The notes below the pieces were generated by a model. The model did no database searches. It was not told the DNA's origin and saw nothing but the letters and a program-made list of their open reading frames with translations. From the NCBI GenBank assembly GCA_030562195.1, contig JAUJPP010000005.1:27701106-27765105 (forward strand): 64,000 nucleotides of DNA, written 5' to 3'. The position numbers were made by a program, and so were the translations under genes. The DNA comes from Nipponacmea schrenckii (taxonomy: Eukaryota > Mollusca > Gastropoda > Lottiidae). Shown piece by piece: positions 1-12,089 of the stretch (the first letter of the stretch is position 1; each line of letters starts with the position of its first letter).

Positions 1-59
1 ATATGCATGTATTGTCTGGTATAATTCAACTGAAAAATAGAAAGTAATTAAATTAGAAG

Positions 60-540
60 CGCTTAATAAAGGATATCATGGCAAGCAACATCACGATCGA
101 AGGATATCAAAGCGAGCAAGATATTGATTGAAGGATGTTATAGCAAGCAAGATTATTCATTGATGGCATCAAGGCTGGCAAGATCATGATCTAAGGATAT
201 CATTGCTAACAAGAACTTGATCGAGGATACCATAGCCAGCAGGATCTTAATTGAAGATTATCATGCCTAACAAGATCTTGATTGTAGATATAGCTAGCAG
301 AATCTTACTTGAGAATATCATAGCTAGCAAGATCTTGATTGAAGAATATCATAGCTAGCAAGATCTTGATTGAAGAATATCATAGCTAGCAAGATCTTGA
401 TTGAAGAATATCATAGCTAGCAGAATCGTAATTGAAAGAAATCATAGCGAACAGGATTCTTTATTGGGGATATCATAGATAGAAAGTTCATTATCCAAGG
501 ATATCATATAGCTAACAAGATCATGATCGAAGAACATCCT
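60..540. repeat. 31-bp tandem repeat array (degenerate)
   Basis: About 15 imperfect copies of a 31-bp unit built on 'agcaagatcttgattgaaga' followed by 'atatcatagct'. Copies between about 320 and 420 are nearly perfect; TAGCTAGCA recurs at 321, 352 and 383, which fixes the period at 31. Copies decay towards both edges. Open frames crossing this block are repeat-derived. Confidence 0.85.
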
Positions 541-2283
541 GGCGAACAAGTAAATGCTAATAACCGTGGTAGGCCTAGTATTTGTTATGTCTGTGCTATT
601 ATTATTGCTCTGTATCTTAATGCACTTCAACACTACATCCACCTTTCTTCTGTTAGATTTGCCTACAGAATTTTTGTTGTTCCATTTACATACTGCTTCT
701 AATACCTCACGGAATTCGAGTCGGCTATTTACTAGATGTGATAATCCGACTAACAAGTTTCCTTGGGGCAAATACCTCTGACATTGATTTCTGAGTTAAT
801 AAGGCGTTCATGTCCATATCTCATATTAAAATTGTTTTATTTTTTATTTCTTTCGAAAGTGAAATGAAAAATCCCCGCAGATGATTATTTCTATGCCTCT
901 GTCACACTAAGTCACACTCCCTGTCCATCACAGTATACCATCAGATGATTTTTTTATATAATATCTGATCATGACCACATAAAGCAGTTCAGAAATAAAT
1001 TATAAACTGAAGTGATATCCATCAAATGGTGAGCTCTTCAGTGGTTTGTTCTTTTCGCACATTTCGATCGAGATCAAGCGTCTCATGATATAATGATCTT
1101 ACAAGTACTTGGTTTCAGCGGATGATTTGAAGTTATTTTAGAGTTTACAATCTATCAGATAGATCAGTTAAATTAACTTTGGCTACTTGATTCCGTTTTT
1201 TTGTATCCGGTTACAGATCTATCGAAGTTAAATTCTCGTAATAATGAAATATGTGACATTTTATTAAGTGTGACTATTAAAAATTACGTGACATTGAATC
1301 AAATTTTAAAAGGTGGTATCCTACACATACCAACCCATTGATTTAAATGAATGTAACTAATCATTATGAGGGATTGAAACTTGAATAACAGAATTATGGC
1401 ACTTTTATGTGCAGGTAGTGTTTGTTTTGGTAGTTTGAAATAAAGATATTGTAGCTTGAAACTAAGATATTGTTTTTAAATTTTTTTGTTATCTGTATTC
1501 TATACAATGGTTGGTAATTTAAGTGACTTTTATATTTCATTTCGATGTATATGTCGGCTTTCTGCTTGGAATTAAATTATAATGAATTAACTTCCATCCC
1601 ATTTCCCTGCTTTAGACAATCCCTAATATTATGAGAATTATGCAACTCTTAGCTGATACTCTGTGAAAAAATAGTAAATATTAGATAAAGAGTGTGTTGT
1701 AATTATGTCTGGAATTTGCCCGTACACGATAAAATATTTTACCAAATTAAGATCATCCATATTTTGAGTGATCTATATAAACTTTCGTTTAAGTGACTAA
1801 GACAAATGTACAAAAAATACGAATGTAAGAGTCAAGTAAAATTTATGGTTTTCGTGAAATGAATGGTCTAAAAATATTTTAGAGGTTAAGGTTCAAATGA
1901 CATAAATATGTCAAGTTTTTAAGAAGAATAATGCTACTGTCATTGAAGTTAAGGATTGGTGAATTTATTTATTGAAAATTTGTACATATCCGTTTCATTG
2001 AACCAAACTGTTGATGTCTTCTCTTTCATTCTAGATAAATTGAAATACATTGAAATGAAAGAAATCTATTATATACTAGAGAGTCTAACTTGAATTTCTT
2101 TCTAACCCATCTATCATTTACGGTCATTGTGTGAATTTGTGGAAATCGAGTATAAACGTCCCTCAAAAAAGATAACAACTCAAATGAAGTTCGTGTTTGA
2201 CTATGTTAATGAGTCTTGATATTGGTAAAAGCGAAGATACACATCTGGCATAATACTGTGACAAAAGTTATTTTAAATAGCGT
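541..2283. other. AT-rich intergenic stretch
   Basis: No convincing gene, RNA or transposon end was found. One minus-strand open frame (442-777) has an AG acceptor-like site at its upstream end, but it runs into the 31-bp repeat and has no recognisable domain, so it is not called a gene. Confidence 0.5.
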
Positions 2284-4460
2284 CTGAATATTTATATAAT
2301 GATCAGTATAGTGTAACTAGTTTAGAAAGGAAAAGAAATCAGTATAGTGTAAATATAATATACACGTACAGCTAGATTAGACAGTAAAAGAAACCAGTAT
2401 AGTGTAAATACATACACGTACAACTAGATTAGACAGGAAAAGGAAATCAGTATAGTGTAAATAAATACACGTACAGCTAGATTAGACAGGAAAAGAAATC
2501 AGTATAGTGTAAATATATACACGAAAAACTAGATAAGACAGGAAAAGAAATCAATATAGTGTAAATACATACACGTACAACTCGATTAGTCAGGAAAAGA
2601 AATCAATATAGTGTAAATACATACACGTACAACTAGATTAGACAGGAAAGGAAATCAATATAGTGTAAATACATACACGTACAACTAGATTAGACAGGAA
2701 AAGAAATCAATATAGTGTAAATATATACACGTACAACTAGATTAGACAGGAAAAGAAATCAGTATAGTGTAAATACATACACGTACAACTAGATTAGACA
2801 GGAAAAGAAATCAATATAGTGTAAATATATACACGTACAACTAGATTAGACAGGAAAAGAAATCAGTATAGTGTAAATACATACACGTACAACTAGATTA
2901 GAAAGGAAAAGAAATCAATATAGTGTAAATACATACACGTACGACTAGATTAGAAAGGAAAAGGAAATCAGTATAGTGTAAATATAGACACGTACAACTA
3001 GATTAGAAAGGAAAAGGAAATCAGTATAGTGTAAATATAGACACGTACAACTAGCTTAGACAGGAAAAGAAATCAGTATAGTGTAAATACATACACGAAC
3101 AACTAGATTAGACAGGAAAAGAAATCAGTATAGTGTAAATATATACACGTACAACTAGATTAGACAGGAATGAGAAATCAGTATAGTGTAAATACATACA
3201 CGTAAAACTAGATTAGACAGGAAAAGAAATCAGTATAGTGTAAATATATACACGTACAACTAGATTAGACAGGAAAAGAAATCAGTATAGTGTAAATATA
3301 TACACGTACAACTAGATTAGACAGGAAAAGAAATCAGTATAGTGTAAATATATACACGTACAACTAGATTAGACAGGAAAAGAAATCAGTATAGTGTAAA
3401 TATATACACGTATAACTAGATTAGACAGGAAAAGAAATCAGTATAGTGTAAATATAGACACATACAACTAGATTAGACAGGAATGAGAAATCAATATACT
3501 AAATAGTGAAAATATATACACGTACAACTCGATTAGACAGGAGAGGAAATCAGTATAGTGTAAATATAGACACGTACAACTAGATTAGACAGGAATGAGA
3601 AATCAATATACTAAGTAGTTAAAATATATACACGTACAACTCGATTAGACAGGAAAGGAAATCAGTATAGTGTAAATATATACGCGTACAAATAGATTAG
3701 ACAGGAAAGGGAAATCAGTATAGTGTAAATATAGACACGTACAACTAGATTAGACAGGAATGAGAAATCAATATACTAAGTAGTGAAAATATATACACGT
3801 ACAACTCGATTAGACAGGAAAGGAAATCAGTATAGTGTAAATATAGACACGTACAACTAGATTAGACAGGAATGAGAAATCAATATACTAAGTAGTGAAA
3901 ATATATACACGTACAACTCGATTAGACAGGAAAGGAAATCAGTATAGTGTAAATATAGACACGTACAACTAGATTAGACAGGAATGAGAAATCAATATAC
4001 TAAGTAGTGAAAATATATACACGTACAACTCGATTAGACAGGAAAGGAAATCAGTATAGTGTAAATATAGACACGTACAACTAGATTAGACAGGAATGAG
4101 AAATCAATATACTAAGTAGTGAAAATATATACACGTACAACTCGATTAGACAGGAAAGGAAATCAGTATAGTGTAAATATAGACACGTACAACTAGATTA
4201 GACAGGAATGAGAAATCAATATACTAAGTAGTGAAAATATATACACGTACAACTCGATTAGACAGGAAAGGAAATCAGTATAGTGTAAATATAGACACGT
4301 ACAACTAGATTAGACGGGAAAAGAAATCAATATACTAAGTAGTGAAAATATATACACGTACAACTAGATTAGACAGGAAAGGAAATCAGTATAGTGTAAA
4401 TATATACGCGTACAAATAGACTAGGCGAGAAAAGAAATCAGTATAGTGTAAATATATAGG
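2284..4460. repeat. 52-bp minisatellite with 112-bp higher-order repeat
   Basis: About 40 copies of a 52-bp unit containing 'atcagtatagtgtaaatata', then 'cacgtacaactagattagac'. TAAATATA recurs 52 bases apart (3241, 3293). From about 3480 the array changes to a two-unit repeat in which a variant unit (GAATGAGAAATCAATATACT) alternates with a normal one. GAATGAG starts at 3481, 3593, 3758, 3870, 3982, 4094 and 4206, spaced 112 bp apart except for one 165-bp step. The units decay after about 4400. Confidence 0.95.
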
Positions 4461-5803
4461 ACGTAGAACTAGGTTTAAAATGAAAACAAATAAGTATCGT
4501 GAAAATAAATAGATGTGGAATTAGTTTTGACATAAAAACCTTCCAGTATTTCTGTATCTGGACGTTTAGAACCATATGGATTGTCACGAAGGAAAAGATT
4601 AAAACAGAATTCTGACTTTTTAAAAGTGAAGTTAATGAGTTAATGGGTGTGATAGTTGGTTTACCGTCAGAAACAATATTTATGGGAACATGTAGCGGAG
4701 ACAGGTCACGATTCTAATCATATGTCTACCGTCAGTTTCTAGTTATATCGTTATACACCCTTTTTTATGGAACGCCATAAACGCAAAAGATCAGTTCACA
4801 GATTCTAAATTAGTTGTGTCAAAGTTCATATAGCTATAGATAGTATAATATTGATTCCAAACACTTTCTGTTTTGTGCCGTTTTCTGAATATAAACAAAT
4901 TGTTGTTTTTATAAATACACGAACTAAGAAAAATTCAACCAGGTCATAAGTTTCGAAATTTCCTCTAACAATAAGGTGGTGGTGGTGGTAAACGTCCTTG
5001 CCAGCTTAAGCTGATATCAAAGACTAGGTAGTTTTATTTTGGTGGTCGTTGGTGGTGGATTTAGAATCAATTGAATGATTAGGAAACTGTTGCTTTGGTG
5101 GTTTGAAAAATCGTTAAATTAACAAAAATGACCACCTTTTTTGTGCCTCTTTGTTCTGCAGTTGAATCATATTTATCACAAGCTTGGTGATTTGCTGACT
5201 AGTTATATAAACCATCAAATAAAGACGATCCAAATGGCAAAGCTTACTGTGCAACATAATAAAGAAAGCCTCTCCTATACTGGGCTGATTTTAGAGCATG
5301 TTCTCCAGCTCTAGCAATTTGGTATGCTATTCAGATTCGTGATATGCAAGGTGTGTTTTTCTTGCCTCCAGCAATGGTGAACGGCTTATCAATTGTGACG
5401 GATGTTGACATTTATAGTTTTAAAGTATTGTTTCTTGTTTCAAAACTTCAAAGATCTGGATAGTTTTGTCATCCGATTACTATAATCTATTTTTAGTTAC
5501 TAATTATTATCCTTGGTTCCATGATAAATAAAGATGTTGGTATGTTGATAATATAAGTTATGATACATAGAAATAATCGGAATATACTTCTTTTATTAAT
5601 CTTCTATTTTCTAATGTTTCTAAATTCTAAATGTTTATTGATTTTGTTGATTTTTGATACATGTGACCAAGTCCTTTATATGCCATGTAAGAATGAGTAG
5701 GAATATAAAACACAAAAGCATTATACATGATCATTTCAAACTAATATTTTGAGGTATAGTAATGAAGGATATTAGGAAAGGTTTCCTGCATAACGGCACT
5801 TAC
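4461..5803. other. Intergenic stretch, no gene seen
   Basis: AT-rich sequence with a short GGT microsatellite near 4975-4990. A plus-strand frame open from about 5244 to 5460 lacks a start codon, flanking splice signals and any domain I recognise. Further exons of the minus-strand candidate at 5804-5987 should lie here, but I could not place any. Confidence 0.4.
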
Positions 5804-5987
5804 CTTGTAACGGATGAGCTCTCCGATAAAAACTGGGACGAACTTTTAATCGATAGAATCTTCCACGGCTGACCTGTGGATCCTTTGTACATAGTTCCTC
5901 TGGAAGTGATGGTCCAGTAACAGCGGGGCCGTATTGTCCTTCTAATGTTGGTAAAAAGATAGTGAGAAAAACAATAAAACACCACAT
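5804..5987 (-). CDS. Candidate first coding exon of a secreted protein (unrecognised)
   Basis: On the minus strand an ATG at 5987 opens a 61-codon frame beginning MWCFIVFLTIFLPTLEG, which looks like a signal peptide (hydrophobic core, small residue before a likely cleavage site). The mature part is basic and contains ELCTKDPQVSRGRFYRLKV. The frame runs into a strong donor (CAAG|GTAAGT, GT at 5803-5802), leaving phase 1. Downstream exons would lie at lower coordinates and were not identified. The family is not recognised. The evidence is one signal-peptide-like start plus one good donor, so it could be chance or a gene fragment. Confidence 0.35.
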
Positions 5988-8900
5988 GATAGTTTCCAGA
6001 ACAATAAAATAGGCAGCGATTAAATCTGTCCCTAGTCGTCAAGCGTTAAATATTCAGGGAAAACTGTGGCGATGTTACTAATATGTCAGTTTAGACGGCT
6101 GCTTGTAAAGGTTTATTATCGGATGACAAGTAAGAAAAGAAAGAGATGTTCATTTATCATCTCCATCTCCGTCTGACATATTTCGTAGTTCATGTCAATC
6201 TTGACTTGTATTAAACAATACCACATATAATATATGAAATAACATTGCTCAAAATAGACATCGATGCACACATACACTCATATATTATTATTTATATTCT
6301 TTTACCGTTTAAACTATCATAAAACGAATTATGATGGGTCAAAGATGCAATATCATGGCTATTATAGTCAGAATGACAGGTCAAAGGGTCGGAACTACTT
6401 AAAATTCAAAGTGTAAAGTACGCATCAAACTCATTTGTCTCATTGATTTGAAAGTGGATTCAGTTTGCAGGTTATTGTTGACATTTGAAGACTCCTTTTA
6501 TAGCTTAAAAGTTGATAGGATTTTCTAAGAAAGAGAATGTTCAAGAAATTGCGAAGCCATTTCGATGAGATTTACGGAGAGCATGACTTCATGAGGTAAC
6601 TAACTATATAAGAGAAAACTTTAGTTGGTCACTTAGGTAGACTGTTTACACTTATCCTATATGATATAATTGACAAATTCTACAAGAATTATGTCCTACT
6701 TCCATAATAGTAAAATGAAATCATGTGTCAAACCTAATAAATCCAGGACATTTATCTGTTCTAGATTATGTATGCTGACGACACAGTACTATGAAGTGAG
6801 GACCCGAGAGATTCTGTACTGATCTTAATGTAAATATTGGTAAAACCAAATTCATAGTCTTTCCAAATTGAGGTAAACTCCATAAAAATGAAATCTGGAA
6901 GTATCGGAGAAATCTAATTGAAGTTGTAAATGATTTAATTTTAATGGTTAATTTAATGTAGTACAGAAGATGATCGCCGCACAAGGTTAAAAAACATGTT
7001 ATGGTCTTCGAAGACGATTTCTCTGCAACATACATTCAAATTAGTAGGAAATATATAAAACAATACAATTTTAAAACAGACCTAAATCACGAACGCCCAA
7101 GATTACGAGTTAGTATCAGTGTGTTTTCAATTTATATAAGTCAAGTTTGATGATGGAAATTCATTTTTATTCGAATGCTTTCCGAATTTTACAATGTCAT
7201 CAATATATTGACTCTTGCTTTACCCAAGGAACTTCGGAGGCTGTCATCGGGGGTACACTTACATACAAAATTGGCATTTCAGCTTCGACATCTACCCCTA
7301 AAAGCACCACAGAACATGGATTGTGTCCCTTGAAATCTCAAGATGTAAAATCACATCCATGTACGAGATGTAAAATCACATCCATGTACAAAACTGTCAC
7401 TTCAGAGAAGTGGATGGTGTCACCTATTACCAAATAATACTCTCCACAGGCATAAAACCTCAAAGCAACCAACACTTCCAGGATGATTGGGAAAGAACAT
7501 GATCGTTTCGTTGCTCTTTCAGCTGATTTTTTTTCAGCGATGCGTCTATGTAAGACGATTGGTTTTGGGTAGAATCGAAAGCTGGATTTCACTCCGTCTT
7601 CTGACAATATTTACAATGGGTTAGTAGGATCTTTGAAAAACCCTCCCCCTCCTTCTAACCCTCCGATAAGCTTAGCATCGTCTGCTAACAACAGATCCGC
7701 CATTTTGCTTACTTAATCGGTCGTTCGGCGTCTAATTACATGTCGTAACTAATGATCGTAAAACTAAAGATACGACCAAAGTTGCGAATAAATTTTTTTG
7801 GTGAAGTCATCGTTAGATTTACGATCAACTTTCGACCTGTCGTAACTCTTTTGTGAAAACGGCAAGGTTTCTTCAACATTAAAACCAGTTTGTCGTTGTT
7901 TGACTGATATATTGGCTAAATTTTGCATCATTGGTGCCCGCAATTCCTCTTCAAATTAAGAAGTACCATATGAGGTTCGAAGACAAGTAAATATGATAAA
8001 ATATTGACTAAATATTCTCAAAAGTAAAATTAATTTGTTAATATCATGTCATGATAATATGTTTAATTGTCTTATAATGGTGTCAGTTATAACACATGGT
8101 TATATGATGTAATGTATTTTCGTATGTTTGGAATGACCAAGGTGTTGTTAATAAAAAGTGTTTTATATCTGATTTCGCTTAGAGGCTGAAAGATAACTTT
8201 ATACAGCAAAGTATTGGCAATTTTTTTCTATATTTATCAAAACAAGCACTTTATTATTTATAAATAATTTTGAACTTCAATTTTACATGTCAAAATCTTT
8301 CGAGTATCAAAAACTGATTTGTATGTACTGTATATCGGCTCATAAACTAAAGATAGAGAGATGTACATATGAGAATGGTAAAAAATGTACACAATGTCAT
8401 CTACTGCATGATATTTCACTATGTTCTTCTCATCTAATCTTTGAGAGAAATAAATAAAGTTTTATTATTGGAAAATTTTCAACCATGTAAAAACTAGTTA
8501 AACTTTTAACATCAAATTATATTACAACATTGACAAGAGTAGGAAATTTCATTTCTAAAAAATTTTTTTTGCCACTAATGGCAGCTAAAATATCTCAATA
8601 AGAGTATAAAATCAGCAAATCGTCTACATCCTGGTAACTGCTTTTGTTTTTTATTATGGGTGGCTAGTTAGATAGTGTCAAAAAGGGGTTGTAAAAGGGC
8701 TTTTGACGCACCCATGCAATAAGAATTTGACCTCTTTTTTTCGAAAATAAGATAAATAAAATCTCATCTATATTATTAAAACGACAATATGCGATTATAA
8801 CTATATCTTGTGTATCGGATTTAAAGAGGATATAAGGCCAATAACAGGTCGATGCATTAAATGCATTTTGTTTATTAATTTCTATCTTTTCAAAGAAAAT

Positions 8901-11655
8901 TATACTCTTTCTTATTTGTAATTGATGTTGACAATGTTGAGATATTAAGCATTGAATACATTGAACATATATAATTGACACATGTTGGAAATGTCCAGAT
9001 GTCAGTGACCAAAATATAGACATGGACTTTGATCGATGACAGGATATGTATTTCAACATTCTAAAACTTGTCAAATGTTTGAATTTTAGTTGAAATACAA
9101 TGTATAGACTTATGTACTTCAGGAATAAGGTAACCGTTAACTATATCGCTTATTTGATGTATATGGTATTAGATAATAAGCAGTTAAGGCCTTGAAAATA
9201 ATGGTGTAGACGATCTGCCGTTCGCAGACGTATTCAAATGGAGCTCTTCTCACTGGTAGCCATATTTTTATATTTTCAGAAACTCTTGGGGGAAAAATGT
9301 GAAGGTATAAAACTGATACTCTTTAATCTTCCGAATTTAATCTGTTTCGTACCGAAAACTGTTCTCCATGCAACAGCAGATATTAATTTTTCATCCGTTC
9401 CATTCCCCGGACAGATGTTTTATGTAGTGTAAACGGGGCTGTCGGGGCAATTGGTTAAAATCGACGAGACACATGGATTACAAATTTAGACAAGTTTACA
9501 CTGCATTGTTTGACATCCTGCAATACAATCAATTCTGTTCACCATCATTCTGCCTAGACTGACAATGGGTGAAGTCAGATCTCGTGTTAGGTTTCCGTGT
9601 TAGTGATAATATACAGATATATAGTGCTATCTGGTGCTAACATTAAATAAACGGCGTTAAAAAAAATAGGAAATAAGGTTAATTAAAGCTTCAATATACA
9701 TGAACTTTATCAAATCAGTTTCTTGAAAACGTTTCAGACATAATAACCATGAAATTGTTAATCCGCACAGGTTTCTGGATCCGATGCCTATTTCACAATT
9801 TCAGTTGTCTGGTGAGCGCTGGAAATGGGGGGGGGGGGCTCCTAAGACTATCGAAGTGCCGTGTCAGCGGCACCATCTGCACTTGCTGGGACAGGGAAGC
9901 TGCTGAGGAGGCATGTTTCTCCTCCGAGAGACTCCGAGATCGCTTAATCGAGTGTTTGTCATTGCATTCCCCAAATAAGTTTGTGTCAGCTTTAAACAAG
10001 AAAGCTGCGTTCGCAAGCCGCCGATGATACTAGAATTGCAATTCCGATTTTGCAAAGACGAAATAATGTACTGAAAACGTCCTGACAAGGATCTAAAATG
10101 CGGTAAACTGCAACAGCGTTTTTGGTTGAACTTCCCCGAAACAATCAAGCAATCGTGTAAACAATATTTTGGGATAGTCACCGGTATCACACGCATCTGT
10201 TCCAAGCCCCTCTCATTTTGGGGCATGAGCGACATGAGGTCCAGCAGTAGATCGGAAAGGCAGTGGTAATTGTATTTAAGACGCTCTACAATGAAGGACT
10301 TCCCCTTCTAAATCATAAAACCAGACAAGATTTATGTCCACAGAACCAAGTCTGTATTCTTGTAAGAAGCTGAAAGTGAAGTGTTTCTTTTATAATTTTT
10401 CATTCATTTGACCGATGTATATTAAAGAACTTTTTTTAAAACAATATTTATTCATAAACAAGTTACAAGTTATAAATACATATATAAGAATTATGGTTTC
10501 AGAGACAAGTCGAAACTTATAGTAATCTGTTACCATTTACCGGTAATACAAGAATTTAAGAACCTTGCATATTGTATTTAAAATACCAAGCAATACAAGT
10601 TTAGCTTTAAGCCACTAATAAGTTATATGGCTATGAATTTTCATTGCATATGAGTTGAACATTACATGCACACAAGACAGAAAATTTCGTTGTGCTTTTC
10701 AGTCGATGAATTGGAACAACAATATATGTAAAAAAAATCTGTTTTGTTACACCTTTTGTTCGAAGCATGAAAATCCAGGTTGAAATGATCCGTCAAGTAA
10801 ACGACAATGATAAATTTAATAGTCAATGGGTCTGAAAGAAAACACCATATTATATAATCATTTGTTGTCTCAATCCATTGAAACCCGAGTTGGATGTCAC
10901 TGGATTTGATTTGATAAATTGATCTGTTACGTATTTGCTTTTTGAGCTTGCCAAGGTGAAAGATTCGAAATAATTGTTATTAAACACAGCATAAATTTTG
11001 AAGCTGCTAAAAATTAATTTAAATGTAATTTGAAATCTGTGATACAACTGAAAATTTCATTGCATAACATTTAAAATAGAAATTTAATTAGTGATCTTTA
11101 TCACAAACTATCATTTATTTGACATTTTTGAAGGCTTTTTTTCGCGAGGGATAGTCTAAAATAATAAGTTTCCGTTGACTGAATTTATTATCACTGTAAG
11201 ACAATTGTCCAGACTATATGGGGCTACTTTTGTAGCATTACATAGCTATCGTAGAAATGTCGGAAATCTTCAAATTTAAGAATAATGTTGACACCTCGTA
11301 AAAAAAAGTCAAGGACAATAACTCTTCTTTTCAAATCCGTCAAAAGGAAACACTTTCGCGATAAAAGCAATTGGGTGGCAAAATATAAACACATAGTCAT
11401 AAATACTATACTAACTCAATTCTGTTTATCCTGTTCTATCTTCTGTATATTTTATTCATTGGTGAGCTACTATCATCTCATCAATCTCATCATTGAGAAT
11501 GGTTTTACTTTCATATGTTTCTCTATGTAAGCTAAGATAGAAGAGGAAATGAAAATGAAAGAAAATTTATTGTTCAAATCAAGACTCAATGTACTATAGA
11601 CAAAAACGTTACATCACAAATATCCCCATTAACAACATTACACTTAGTAACAAAA
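5988..11655. other. Long intergenic region without a supported gene
   Basis: No frame here has splice signals plus recognisable protein character. At 9750-10250 a more GC-rich patch contains a run of 13 G (about 9829) and overlapping open frames on both strands (123 codons on minus, 92 on plus) with no known motif; it may be a pseudogene or regulatory patch. A 24-bp direct duplication (gatgtaaaatcacatccatg) lies at about 7340-7390. A dispersed repeat lies at about 10,436-10,532. Confidence 0.4.
10436..10532. repeat. Dispersed ~97-bp repeat, copy 1
   Basis: About 97 bp starting 'aaaacaatatttattcataa' closely matches 18,370-18,468, where the repeat is flanked by an 11-bp target duplication. 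The TTTATT near its start is the complement of a polyadenylation signal, so this is probably the 3' tail of a retroposon lying on the minus strand. No target duplication was found for this copy. Confidence 0.6.
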
Positions 11656-12089
11656 ACAGTCTTGCCAGGCAAGGTAATATACGCCCACTGGCAGCATTTA
11701 TTTCAAATAAAAACTTTTCAGTAAGGTTACAATAAGTGGAATGAATTATTCAACCTACCAACCTATTTTTTTCTAGGGTCTCTAGTTTCATTAAAAACTG
11801 TCAAGAATTGTACAAAATAACAACTCATTAAATATTTTTCGGTATTTTTATGATTTGCAATAGGGTTCACCCTTAATAATATTTTGATATTTTTAATTCT
11901 TAATAAGGCTCATCCTTGGTTGATATTAAACAATTTCAGCGAGTTTTGTCAAAAAGGAATATTTAGAGTGTTCACAAGCCAAGTCACAGAATTCCAGACA
12001 GGGGCGACAACAATATACGTCCATATTTCTATGTGGGCATATAAAAACAAAGTTTCAAAGAGATCTATCAAAAACTGTAGTCTCTAGAG

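Noticed and set aside
442..777. 109-codon minus-strand frame with an acceptor-like AG upstream
   Set aside because: Its C-terminal part runs into the 31-bp repeat, the phase does not match the candidate exon at 5,804-5,987, and no domain is recognisable.
2284..4460. Regularly spaced repeats that could suggest a CRISPR array
   Set aside because: The units are directly contiguous tandem repeats with no unique spacers, in animal DNA; this is a minisatellite.
9749..10235. GC-richer patch with overlapping frames on both strands
   Set aside because: No splice-compatible, motif-bearing protein or known RNA could be recognised; left as unassigned.
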